From assembly GCA_003225515.1 (NCBI GenBank), contig QIAK01000158.1, forward strand, positions 10,218 through 15,761: a stretch of 5,544 nt of DNA, given 5' to 3'. Below the pieces are notes generated by a model. The model worked only from the letters and a program-made list of their open reading frames with translations. It ran no database searches and was not told where the DNA came from. Source of the DNA: Acidobacteriota bacterium (GTDB lineage Bacteria; Acidobacteriota; Terriglobia; Terriglobales; Acidobacteriaceae). This document shows positions 1-5,544 of this stretch, in pieces; the first letter of the stretch is position 1, and every line of letters starts with the position of its first letter. Both the position numbers and the translations under genes were made by a program.

Positions 1-853
1 TCACGCACACATGCTTGGTCTCGCCGGTGAGGTGGCCGTCTTTCACAACCTTCCGGTCATCACACTTTCCGGCAACGTAGTCAGCGGCGGCCACATTGTA
101 GTCAGAAGCGTTGATCCAATTCACCGCGTCAGGGTCATATGTCTTCTCGTCCGGATTGTTCTTGATGCCGTTATCGCCCTCCCACTTCTGGGCGATGTTC
201 CAGTCGCCATCGCGCAGCACACCTTCCACCAACAAACCTTTGGCAGCTTGCGGATTGCTTTTTAATTCGGGAGGGGCCATGAACGCATCTTCGCCGCGGC
301 TGTATCCGGTCGCGCCAATCACCTTGGCCTGATACTCGTTGCCTAGTTTCTTCAGCTGGGGATTGATGGCTGCGAGAAATTGTCCGGAACCGTCGCCCAT
401 GATGATGACAAAGTTCGCGCCGTTGGAACACTGCGACGAACCGCTGGAAATTTCGCGGGCGCAGGCGATCAGGTCTTCTTGCATTTTGCCGGTGTCATCC
501 TGACGAATGAGATTCAGATTGACTCCGTGCTTTTCCATTAGAGAGCCTTTGGAGGTGCTGGCGCCGCCATTGGCGTAGATCATGTTGATCTGCGCGTTCC
601 ATTCCCATATCTCACCACGGATAAGCGTGGCTGGCACGCTCGCTGAAGTCGAACTCGGAAGCGCCACGGGGTCCACGTTTTGCAGCATGGCCTCTTTCAC
701 ATCGGGCAGAACGGCCTTTTCCGGGACCAACGCTTTCATTACGCCGGGAGTCGGAATCCATCCAAGTTCCGCGGCCTTACGCAGTCCGAACACGAAGCCC
801 ACAACGAGCAGAGCGATCAAAATGAGTTTTGGGCCAGTTTTTAAATGTGCCAT
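1..853 (-). CDS. Membrane-anchored solute-binding-like protein, 3'-partial
   Basis: An open frame begins at ATG (853-851) and runs 284 codons to the left edge without a stop, so the C-terminus is missing. GGAGGA at 869-864 lies 10 nt before the ATG. Residues 1-8 are polar and basic, and residues 9-24 form a hydrophobic stretch followed by Arg-Lys. This looks like an uncleaved signal anchor: I see no lipobox cysteine and no clear AxA cleavage site, so the body should face the periplasm. The segment from about residue 77 (LIRGEIWEWNAQINMIYANGG) through VIIMGDGSG (149-157) to the Asp/Asn-rich 220-255 region reads like a periplasmic solute-binding fold of the nitrate/taurine or phosphate type. 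That is recognition from memory, not a search. Cysteines at 131, 142, 254 and 283 could form disulfides. Some relatives of this kind may carry a C-terminal OmpA-type domain, which could lie outside the window. It is the third gene of the coiled-coil module, and no ABC transporter subunits are seen. The ligand is unknown. Confidence 0.8.
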   Translation of the reverse strand, partial: MAHLKTGPKLILIALLVVGFVFGLRKAAELGWIPTPGVMKALVPEKAVLPDVKEAMLQNVDPVALPSSTSASVPATLIRGEIWEWNAQINMIYANGGASTSKGSLMEKHGVNLNLIRQDDTGKMQEDLIACAREISSGSSQCSNGANFVIIMGDGSGQFLAAINPQLKKLGNEYQAKVIGATGYSRGEDAFMAPPELKSNPQAAKGLLVEGVLRDGDWNIAQKWEGDNGIKNNPDEKTYDPDAVNWINASDYNVAAADYVAGKCDDRKVVKDGHLTGETKHVCV

Positions 854-863
854 GCCAGGTATT

Positions 864-869
864 TCCTCC
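864..869 (-). promoter_or_regulatory. Ribosome binding site of the solute-binding-like gene
   Basis: GGAGGA on the minus strand, 10 nt before the ATG at 853. The spacing is a little long, but no ATG, GTG or TTG in the correct frame lies closer, so this site supports the chosen start. Confidence 0.6.
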
Positions 870-957
870 GCGTGTACGACAGTAGCTCAAGTGTTTTTTG
901 AGCATCTCCTGGCGAAAGCGTGAAAATCAAAGCATCCGCTCAGGAGTTGAAGCTCAC

Positions 958-1004
958 AGCTTTTGTTTGTACGGCTCGGCCTGAGGCCGTGCCCTTTCGA
1001 AGCT
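958..1004. repeat. Nested palindrome, REP-like, between two module genes
   Basis: The core is GGC-T-CGGCC-TGA-GGCCG-T-GCC (973-993): eight paired bases with one mismatch and a three-base loop. Outer arms AGCTT (958-962) and AAGCT (1000-1004) can pair around it. It lies in the 168-bp gap, starting 29 nt after the stop of the membrane coiled-coil gene. The minus-strand RNA has no U-run after the stem, so it does not look like an intrinsic terminator. It could be a dispersed palindromic element, or an RNA stem that stabilises the upstream message or tunes expression of the downstream gene. Only one copy is present in this window, so the repeat label is an inference. Confidence 0.4.
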
Positions 1005-1021
1005 ACTTTACTGGAACACGT

Positions 1022-2092
1022 CTACTTAAACATGTCTCCGTAGTCGCCCGCGCTCTTTGCCGCAGGGGCAGCGTCGTCGGTCTTTCCCACAGGCACCGGT
1101 ACGGGTGCTGAAGTTGCTCCGGGCAGCAGGAATGCTGTATCGGAGGCACCCGAAGTGAGCAACTTTTGTTCGTAGGCGTCGAGTTTCTCCAGAGCTTCGG
1201 TCTCGACTGCGCCGTTTTCCAGATCGATGGTGTCCATGAAGTTCTGTGCCAGACGCTGGAAATCTTCCATCTCGCCAAGTTTGCGGCCCGCTTCCTCGGC
1301 AAGCTTTTCCATGGTCTGGTTGTACAACTCGTTCTCGTCACCGCTGCCTTTGATTACCGACAAAGCCGTGCGATAGGCGCGGTAGGCCGTATTGATCGTC
1401 TTGTACTCGATCTCGGCTTGCTTGACTTCGTTGTCGGTATCTTCAATGTAGAAATCGATGTGGACGGCCCATTTGCTGAGCAGGTCATAAATGTTCTGCA
1501 GTTTATTGAGCAGTTGCTGGTAACTCAAATTCGACTTCTGCAGCCGTCCAGCTTGATTCGCCTTCGCCTTCATCTGGAGCGCCATGCGGAGTTGTTCATT
1601 CTGGTCCGCACTGGTGCTAGCAATTTTCTTGGCATGGGCCGCCAGGCGCATGTTCTCGCTCGCCATGGCTGTGTTCTTGTCGATAACGTTCTTCAGATAT
1701 TGAATCTGCCCGCTGACGTTGCTGATCTGCTGCGACATCACGTCGCGGCGTTTCCGCATCTGGGACAGGTGGTCCTTCAGGATGCCGATGGGATCGATGT
1801 TGATAATCATCCCGGTAATCCAGCGCATGAGCAAACGAAAGAGCAGGTGGGTGCGGCTGCTGAAAATCACGAACAAAATTGCCGCCAGAATCCCCGCCAG
1901 GTAAATCATGTGCAGCGTGTCGGCCAGCATGGAAACAATGAAGGGAACGATCTGGGCCCAGCCATAAACGGCCGCGGCGGCGGCGAGAGCGATGAAAATC
2001 ATGCCGGTCTTGCCTTCCGGCCGCGCCCAGAAAGATTTCAGTTCATCGCCAAGATTGGTTGGAGTCGAAGGCGTTATGCTCATAATCCTCAT
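1022..2092 (-). CDS. Membrane-anchored coiled-coil protein, two N-terminal membrane segments
   Basis: A protein of 356 aa whose family I do not recognise. After a short polar N-terminus there are two hydrophobic segments at about residues 29-55 and 62-78. A further amphipathic stretch (83-99, LLMRWITGMIINIDPIG) may lie on the membrane. From about 103 to 310 the chain is charged, Gln- and Leu-rich and almost free of proline. This fits long helices or coiled coils, broken near 211-220 (HIDFYIEDTD). The C-terminal tail (about 315-356) is Ala/Pro-rich and looks disordered, ending in GDYGDMFK. Overall it recalls PspA-like membrane-remodelling helices on a membrane anchor, but homology is not established. 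The ATG at 2092 overlaps the upstream stop by 4 bp (ATGA), implying translational coupling. A second ATG at 2083 has AGGG 9 nt upstream, whereas the ATG at 2092 has no usable site, so the true product may be 353 aa. Confidence 0.85.
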   Translation of the reverse strand: MRIMSITPSTPTNLGDELKSFWARPEGKTGMIFIALAAAAAVYGWAQIVPFIVSMLADTLHMIYLAGILAAILFVIFSSRTHLLFRLLMRWITGMIINIDPIGILKDHLSQMRKRRDVMSQQISNVSGQIQYLKNVIDKNTAMASENMRLAAHAKKIASTSADQNEQLRMALQMKAKANQAGRLQKSNLSYQQLLNKLQNIYDLLSKWAVHIDFYIEDTDNEVKQAEIEYKTINTAYRAYRTALSVIKGSGDENELYNQTMEKLAEEAGRKLGEMEDFQRLAQNFMDTIDLENGAVETEALEKLDAYEQKLLTSGASDTAFLLPGATSAPVPVPVGKTDDAAPAAKSAGDYGDMFK

Positions 2093-2769
2093 CCCTGGAG
2101 AAGGCTGACGTACTTGGACTTCTCCTGATCGATCTCTAGGGCCCTTCTTTGGGCCGCGATTGAGAACTGCGATTCGGCCCGCTGAATCTTGCCCTGCGCT
2201 CCCACGAGTTCAGTGGTTACATCGGAGAGCCGTTGCTGCAGCTGCCCAATCTCCTTTTGTTTTTGCGAGATTGCGTCGGTGATCTCCTGCACCTTTTTCT
2301 GACGATCGTCAATTTCACGCTGCCGGGTCGCGTCCGCCGAGGCTTTGAACGATTCCTGCTCGTTGTGCAGAGCGACCTTGAGGCCGTCGAATGTGGCGAG
2401 AATTTTTTCCTGCGAAAGTCCTTCCTGCGCCTTGGCCTGGATCACCGCGGTTTTGAAGCGGGTGCGCTCGTCGAGCGAAGGGATCGCGGAGAGAGGATCG
2501 AGATATTTGTGAATGGTGACAGACACTTGCGTCGATGCGAAATTTGTCTTCGCCAGAATTCGCTGGTAGACGTGCTCGGTTTCCTCGCTCAGCGGCTGTG
2601 TCCCGATCAGTTGATAAGAGGAATTCAGCGTAGAGCCGGCTACGGGCGCGGCGAATGCGGGTGTTGCCTCGGCATGTGGCTGCGGATGTGCCTGTTCCGT
2701 GTGCGCCTGCGGCTTAGGGTCATCATCTTCAATGATGGCATGTTTTATGCCGTCGATGAACTTGCTCAT
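2089..2769 (-). CDS. Soluble coiled-coil protein, first gene of the module
   Basis: A protein of 226 aa, function not recognised. It opens with a short, possibly amphipathic helix (MSKFIDGIKHAIIE), then an acidic patch and a His/Pro/Ala-rich linker (about 18-45) that is probably disordered. Residues 60-130 look like a compact helical domain (YQRILAKTNF, KYLDPLSAIPSLDERTRF, EKILATFDGLKVAL). Residues about 133-217 form a long Glu/Gln/Lys-rich coiled coil. There is no signal peptide or membrane segment, so it is probably cytoplasmic, perhaps docking on the membrane or on the anchored coiled-coil protein encoded next. GGGGAG (2782-2777) lies 7 nt before the ATG and fixes the start. Its stop overlaps the next start by 4 bp. 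Co-translation with a membrane coiled-coil protein suggests that the two form a hetero-assembly; this is inference. Confidence 0.85.
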   Translation of the reverse strand: MSKFIDGIKHAIIEDDDPKPQAHTEQAHPQPHAEATPAFAAPVAGSTLNSSYQLIGTQPLSEETEHVYQRILAKTNFASTQVSVTIHKYLDPLSAIPSLDERTRFKTAVIQAKAQEGLSQEKILATFDGLKVALHNEQESFKASADATRQREIDDRQKKVQEITDAISQKQKEIGQLQQRLSDVTTELVGAQGKIQRAESQFSIAAQRRALEIDQEKSKYVSLLQG

Positions 2770-2776
2770 AACAACA

Positions 2777-2782
2777 CTCCCC
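2777..2782 (-). promoter_or_regulatory. Ribosome binding site of the soluble coiled-coil gene
   Basis: GGGGAG on the minus strand with 7 nt to the ATG at 2769, which is near-ideal spacing. It overlaps the first of two copies of an 8-base repeat (GGGAGTGT on the minus strand, at 2781-2774 and 2805-2798). Confidence 0.7.
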
Positions 2783-2797
2783 TGACGATGGTTACGT

Positions 2798-2819
2798 ACA
2801 CTCCCGCGGGACTGTTCCC
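2798..2819. promoter_or_regulatory. Adjacent palindromes upstream of the coiled-coil operon
   Basis: Two abutting inverted repeats lie 33-50 bp upstream of the first module gene: TCCCGCGGGA (2802-2811, a perfect 10-base palindrome) and GGGACTGTTCCC (2808-2819, 4-bp arms around a 4-base centre). The second copy of the repeat ACACTCCC overlaps the left side. Placement in the leader or promoter region would suit an operator or a small 5' UTR hairpin. I could not identify a convincing sigma-70 -35/-10 pair in the surrounding 280-bp gap, so the regulatory role is unproven. Confidence 0.3.
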
Positions 2820-3049
2820 TAACTACACAGCTCCCATGCTTCTTTTGTCCGTATGTTACTGAAACTGATCATCTAGTAATAGCGTCGCGTGGGGATGGGT
2901 ACCTGCTCTACCAACGGCAACCATTCCGCAGGTCTGGTCCCGCGACGGTTCACAGAGGATGCTATGTCGAAGGGCGAGTGATGTCAAACCCAGGACTGGC
3001 CGGGAATATTGCACTTCGCAAAGTAATTTTGCAAAAAAGAAGGCCGTGC

Positions 3050-3466
3050 CTACTGGCTCTGTTTCACGCTGTGCGGCCGGAGCGAGCGCGCAACCAAAGA
3101 GAGCCCGCCCACCAGCAGAATCAGCATCACCATCGTATTGAAAAGACTCGTAGGCTGAAAGTAAATGTGCATGTTGGCGAGGATGCCGGCAAAGATGAAT
3201 AGGGCGCCGCCCACGGTCAGCAGCCATCCAATGGTGCTCTTGCCATTCCAGAAGAGAATCCCGACCCCGAACAACATGGGCACTAGTGTGATGCCGAAAC
3301 TGCTGCCGCCCCAAAAACTCCAATAGGAACCGACCACGGCGACCTGATGAGTGATGAGGAAGCCGCCAACGCACGTCATGGCAAAACCGAGTAGGAACAT
3401 TCCCAGCCCGCCGGTGGTTCCGCCGACATCGCCGATTGAATGGTTGTTGTCCATGCGCGGAAGCAT
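3050..3466 (-). CDS. Small integral membrane protein with four membrane segments
   Basis: A protein of 138 aa, function not recognised. Four hydrophobic segments fit membrane helices at about 19-39, 57-74, 79-101 and 108-126, joined by short loops. It is rich in glycine within the membrane spans (FLLGFAMTCVGGFLI, GVGILFWNG, LLTVGGALFIFAGILA). A conserved-looking loop reads VVGSYWSFWGGSSFG (44-58). There is no cleavable signal and no catalytic motif. The basic tail (SLRPHSVKQSQ) and polar N-terminus (DNNHSIGD) suggest that both ends face the cytoplasm. The start is uncertain: neither the ATG at 3466 nor the one at 3454 (giving MDNNH) has a clear ribosome binding site. The gene begins 32 bp after the npdG stop, so it may be read on the F420 transcript. 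Alternatively it belongs with the envelope module downstream. Confidence 0.75.
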   Translation of the reverse strand: MLPRMDNNHSIGDVGGTTGGLGMFLLGFAMTCVGGFLITHQVAVVGSYWSFWGGSSFGITLVPMLFGVGILFWNGKSTIGWLLTVGGALFIFAGILANMHIYFQPTSLFNTMVMLILLVGGLSLVARSLRPHSVKQSQ

Positions 3467-3498
3467 AGCACGTTGCTTGGGAAAATGTGGCTGGATAT

Positions 3499-4200
3499 TC
3501 AGCGATAAGCCGACGAGGGCAGGCCCGTGATGCGGATGCCGGCATGGCCTTTGTGGCGGATGTTCATGCCAATCAGCAAGGCGGTGATCTGCTCGATGAT
3601 GCGGGCGTTTTCGAGCTTGCCTCCATCGATGGCTCTGACGCCGGCAATCTTTGACGCCAGTTCCTGGGTAAGTTGCGCGGCATCGGGGTCATCGCTGCAC
3701 ACGATGACATCGCAATCGAGCGGAGCGTCTCCATTCAGCAGTTCCGCAGAAACATTATGGAAGGCCGCGACCACGCTGACTCCTTTGGGAACCAGTTCAG
3801 CAGCTTGCTGCGCCGCGGAGCCCTGCCAGACACCGAGAGTGCGCGAGGCGCGTCCGCCGAGACTGGCTGCCAGAGGAACAGTGGCATCGATCAGGATGCT
3901 TCCCTCGGTCATGGCGGGCTTGAGTTGTTTGAGCAGCGCGGCTTGACCCTCGAACGGGATCGTCAGCATGAGAATGTCAGCGGCGGCGCAGGCCGCGCTG
4001 TTCTCCATGCCGGAAATGCCGGCGTCAGGTCCCACTCTTTGTTGAATCGTCGCGGCAGCTTGTTCTGCGCGTTTTGAGTCGCGAGAGCCGATGATGACTG
4101 TCTCCCCGGCACGGGCCCAGCGAAGGGCAAGTCCCATGCCAGCGGGGCCGGTGCCTCCAATGATCGCGATGGGGCGAGCGCCCGGGGTGCTGGAGTTCAT
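3499..4200 (-). CDS. npdG: F420-dependent NADP reductase
   Basis: A protein of 233 aa matching the NpdG/Fno family, which transfers hydride between reduced F420 and NADP+ in the cytoplasm. The N-terminal Rossmann fold begins IAIIGGTGPAGMGLALRWA, with the dinucleotide loop GGTGPAG at 15-21. GSRDSKRA (38-45) ends the second strand; the Ser-Arg pair there is the position where this family grips the NADP 2'-phosphate. GISGMEN (61-67), LTIPFEG (79-85) and the end ENARIIEQITALLIGMN (197-213) followed by HAGIRITGL (219-227) are family features. The length is normal and no frameshift is seen. The ATG overlaps the cofH stop by 4 bp (ATGA), so translation is probably coupled; GAGG lies about 10 nt upstream. 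A generic F420-binding oxidoreductase of the same fold is the alternative, but the C-terminal signature favours NpdG. Confidence 0.92.
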   Translation of the reverse strand: MNSSTPGARPIAIIGGTGPAGMGLALRWARAGETVIIGSRDSKRAEQAAATIQQRVGPDAGISGMENSAACAAADILMLTIPFEGQAALLKQLKPAMTEGSILIDATVPLAASLGGRASRTLGVWQGSAAQQAAELVPKGVSVVAAFHNVSAELLNGDAPLDCDVIVCSDDPDAAQLTQELASKIAGVRAIDGGKLENARIIEQITALLIGMNIRHKGHAGIRITGLPSSAYR

Positions 4201-5435
4201 GCGAACTCGGCCTCAGGCGCATTCTCTGTAGAAAATTCCTCTTCGTTCAACGGAAGCTTGATGCGAATGCGGGAGTAAACCGTGTTGCGCTCGGCGGGGA
4301 TGCGCCCCATCTCGAGAATCAAAGATTGAAAATCTTCCGGACTGGTGTACTGGCCGGCGGTGGCGCCGGCTTCGCGCGAGATATTTTCTTCCATGAGCGT
4401 TCCGCCGTAATCGTTCGCTCCAGCATGCAGGCACAGTTGCGACAGGCGGCGGTTCAGCTTTACCCACGAAACTTGAATGTTATTGATGGAGCCGGCCAAA
4501 AGCAGGCGTGCCAGCGCATGCACCTTGAGATGCTCGGCCAGCGTGGGTCCGGTGCGCGCCAGTCCTTGATGGAAAAGCAGCGTGTTCTGGTGGACGAAGC
4601 CGAGGGGGACAAACTCGGTGAAGCCTCCGGTCTCTTTCTGGATGTCGCGCAAGAGGACCATCTGGCGGACCCAGTGGGCGGGAGTTTCGGTGTGCCCGTA
4701 CATCAGCGTCGAAGTGGTGCGAATACCGCAGTTGTGTGCGGTGCGGATGACCTCGATCCACTGCGCTGTCGAGAGTTTGTTAGCGGAGAGGATGTGGCGT
4801 ATCTCGTCGTCGAGAATTTCAGCGGCAGTGCCGGGCAGCGTGCCCAGGCCGTTGTCGCGCAGCATGGATAGATAGTCGGCGAGCGGCATGCCGGTGAGTT
4901 CGACGCCGTAAACAATTTCCATTGGGGAGAAGGCGTGGATGTGCATGCCGGGCACGGCGCTCTTCACGGCGCGGAGAATGTCGCGATAATGAAATTTCGA
5001 GAGATCGCGTGGAAGGCCGCCCTGTATGCAAACTTCGGTAGCGCCAAGTTGCCAGGCTTCGCGCGCCTTCTGGGCCATCTGCTCGAGAGTAAGAAAGTAC
5101 GTGTCGGCCTCACGCGGGCCGCGACTGAAGGCGCAGAACTTGCATCCCACGAAACAGATATTTGTGAAATTGATATTGCGGTTGACCACGTAGGTCACGA
5201 TGTTTCCGGTAAGTTCGGCGCGCAGAATGTTTGCGGCGGCGAGAAGGCCGAGAAGATCGTCACCTTCGCAGTCAGCTAGCCCATAGGACTCTTCGAGTGA
5301 AAGATCGGCGCCGTTCTGGGTTTCGAGGACTCTCTCAAGAGAGGAGCGAACGGCGGAAGTCAGGCGCGGAGCAATGTCGGACCAGGCGAGGGCGGGGAAG
5401 GCTTCCAATTCCGAAGGTGCAAGTTCGCGGGGCAC
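4197..5435 (-). CDS. cofH: FO synthase subunit 2 (CofH), radical SAM
   Basis: A protein of 412 aa that in the CofH family uses S-adenosylmethionine and a 4Fe-4S cluster to join the tyrosine-derived hydroxybenzyl group to 5-amino-6-ribitylaminouracil. CofG then closes the product to FO, the F420 chromophore. The cluster motif CX3CX2C is visible at C94, C98 and C101, preceded by NRNINFTNI. Further family marks are TEVCIQGGL (133-141), HIHAFSPMEI (165-174), LPGTAAEILDDEIR (200-213), MYGHTETPAHW (245-255), ETGGFTEFVPL (268-278) and AGANDYGGTLMEENISR (338-354). The GTG start at 5435 has GGAGGG 3 nt upstream. The next upstream in-frame codons reach a TAG at 5510-5508 with no other start, so GTG is secure. 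The protein stands alone rather than fused to CofG as in FbiC. The menaquinone enzymes MqnC and MqnE share the fold, but the GTAAEILDDE and GGFTEFVPL wording favours CofH. Confidence 0.92.
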   Translation of the reverse strand: MPRELAPSELEAFPALAWSDIAPRLTSAVRSSLERVLETQNGADLSLEESYGLADCEGDDLLGLLAAANILRAELTGNIVTYVVNRNINFTNICFVGCKFCAFSRGPREADTYFLTLEQMAQKAREAWQLGATEVCIQGGLPRDLSKFHYRDILRAVKSAVPGMHIHAFSPMEIVYGVELTGMPLADYLSMLRDNGLGTLPGTAAEILDDEIRHILSANKLSTAQWIEVIRTAHNCGIRTTSTLMYGHTETPAHWVRQMVLLRDIQKETGGFTEFVPLGFVHQNTLLFHQGLARTGPTLAEHLKVHALARLLLAGSINNIQVSWVKLNRRLSQLCLHAGANDYGGTLMEENISREAGATAGQYTSPEDFQSLILEMGRIPAERNTVYSRIRIKLPLNEEEFSTENAPEAEFA

Positions 5436-5438
5436 AAA

Positions 5439-5444
5439 CCCTCC
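5439..5444 (-). promoter_or_regulatory. Ribosome binding site deciding the cofH GTG start
   Basis: GGAGGG on the minus strand, separated by TTT from the GTG at 5435. This is the strongest Shine-Dalgarno match in the window. It fixes a non-ATG start, since no ATG, GTG or TTG occurs in frame between it and the upstream TAG. Confidence 0.8.
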
Positions 5445-5544
5445 GTAGAAACGTGGCTCGCTACGTCTCTGCTGGCGCCGTATCGAACGATCGCGAGAGA
5501 GACATGGCTAGCAACGTGTCTACAGTGTAGCCGAAGTTCTAACG

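Noticed and set aside
950..970. Terminator-like hairpin AAGCT-CAC-AGCTT followed by a T-rich tail on the plus strand
   Set aside because: The orientation is wrong: there is no plus-strand gene to terminate, and the stem has only five pairs.
1166..2128. 320-codon open frame on the plus strand
   Set aside because: It is fully antisense to the membrane coiled-coil gene. The translation lacks any recognisable domain, and the minus-strand product has coherent membrane and coiled-coil segments and a coupled upstream gene.
2233..2862. 209-codon open frame on the plus strand
   Set aside because: It is antisense to the soluble coiled-coil gene. The Arg/Leu/Cys-rich translation is typical of a mirror frame, and no ribosome binding site or partner was seen.
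3015..3037. Inverted repeat GCAAA/TTTGC next to an A-run in the 2770-3049 gap
   Set aside because: For minus-strand transcription the T-run comes before the stem, not after it, so it cannot act as an intrinsic terminator for the membrane protein gene.
3041..3050. AGGCCGTGCC shared with the palindrome at 984-993
   Set aside because: Only about ten bases match, there are no pairing arms, and part of it is the 3' end of a coding region, so it is not a second copy of the element.
2856..3545. 229-codon open frame on the minus strand overlapping the small membrane protein
   Set aside because: It is a different frame of the same region with a low-complexity His/Arg/Cys-rich product. The 3050-3466 frame gives four clean membrane segments, so this one is a shadow.
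5461..5505. 14-codon upstream open frame (MSLSRSFDTAPAET) before cofH
   Set aside because: It has no ribosome binding site, contains no regulatory run of codons and lacks a visible attenuator hairpin after it.
5520..5530. Palindrome CTACAGTGTAG upstream of cofH
   Set aside because: Five-base arms are short enough to occur by chance, and no promoter elements could be placed around it, partly because the window ends here.

Overview
The window carries six protein genes, all on the minus strand, so they are transcribed from the right end toward the left. Base composition is moderately GC-rich by eye. Shine-Dalgarno sites are ordinary, and several neighbours overlap or sit close together, as in a bacterial chromosome. 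Coenzyme F420 genes beside a membrane coiled-coil module would fit a soil bacterium of Acidobacteriota type. That taxonomic guess is an inference of low to moderate confidence. There is no sign of phage, insertion sequence, CRISPR, tRNA or rRNA.

Right part (about 3499-5435): a two-gene F420 unit. The first gene encodes CofH, the radical-SAM subunit of FO synthase that joins tyrosine to the ribityl-uracil precursor of the F420 deazaflavin. It has a GTG start with a strong ribosome binding site. Its stop overlaps by 4 bp the start of npdG, which encodes F420-dependent NADP reductase. One gene helps make the cofactor head group and the other shuttles hydride between F420 and NADP. CofG and the later F420 genes are not in the window.

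Middle (3050-3466): a small protein with four predicted membrane segments starts 32 bp after npdG and may be read from the same transcript. I do not recognise its function. A 280-bp gap (2770-3049) follows and contains short inverted repeats just upstream of the next gene.

Left part (1-2769): a three-gene module with no recognised name. It encodes a soluble coiled-coil protein of 226 aa, then (4-bp overlap) a membrane-anchored coiled-coil protein of 356 aa with two N-terminal membrane segments. After a 168-bp gap holding a nested palindrome comes a protein resembling periplasmic solute-binding proteins, with an N-terminal membrane anchor and cut by the left edge. No ABC permease or ATPase is in view. 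I infer a cell-envelope assembly or stress module rather than a classical importer. This is the part of the window most likely to be undescribed.
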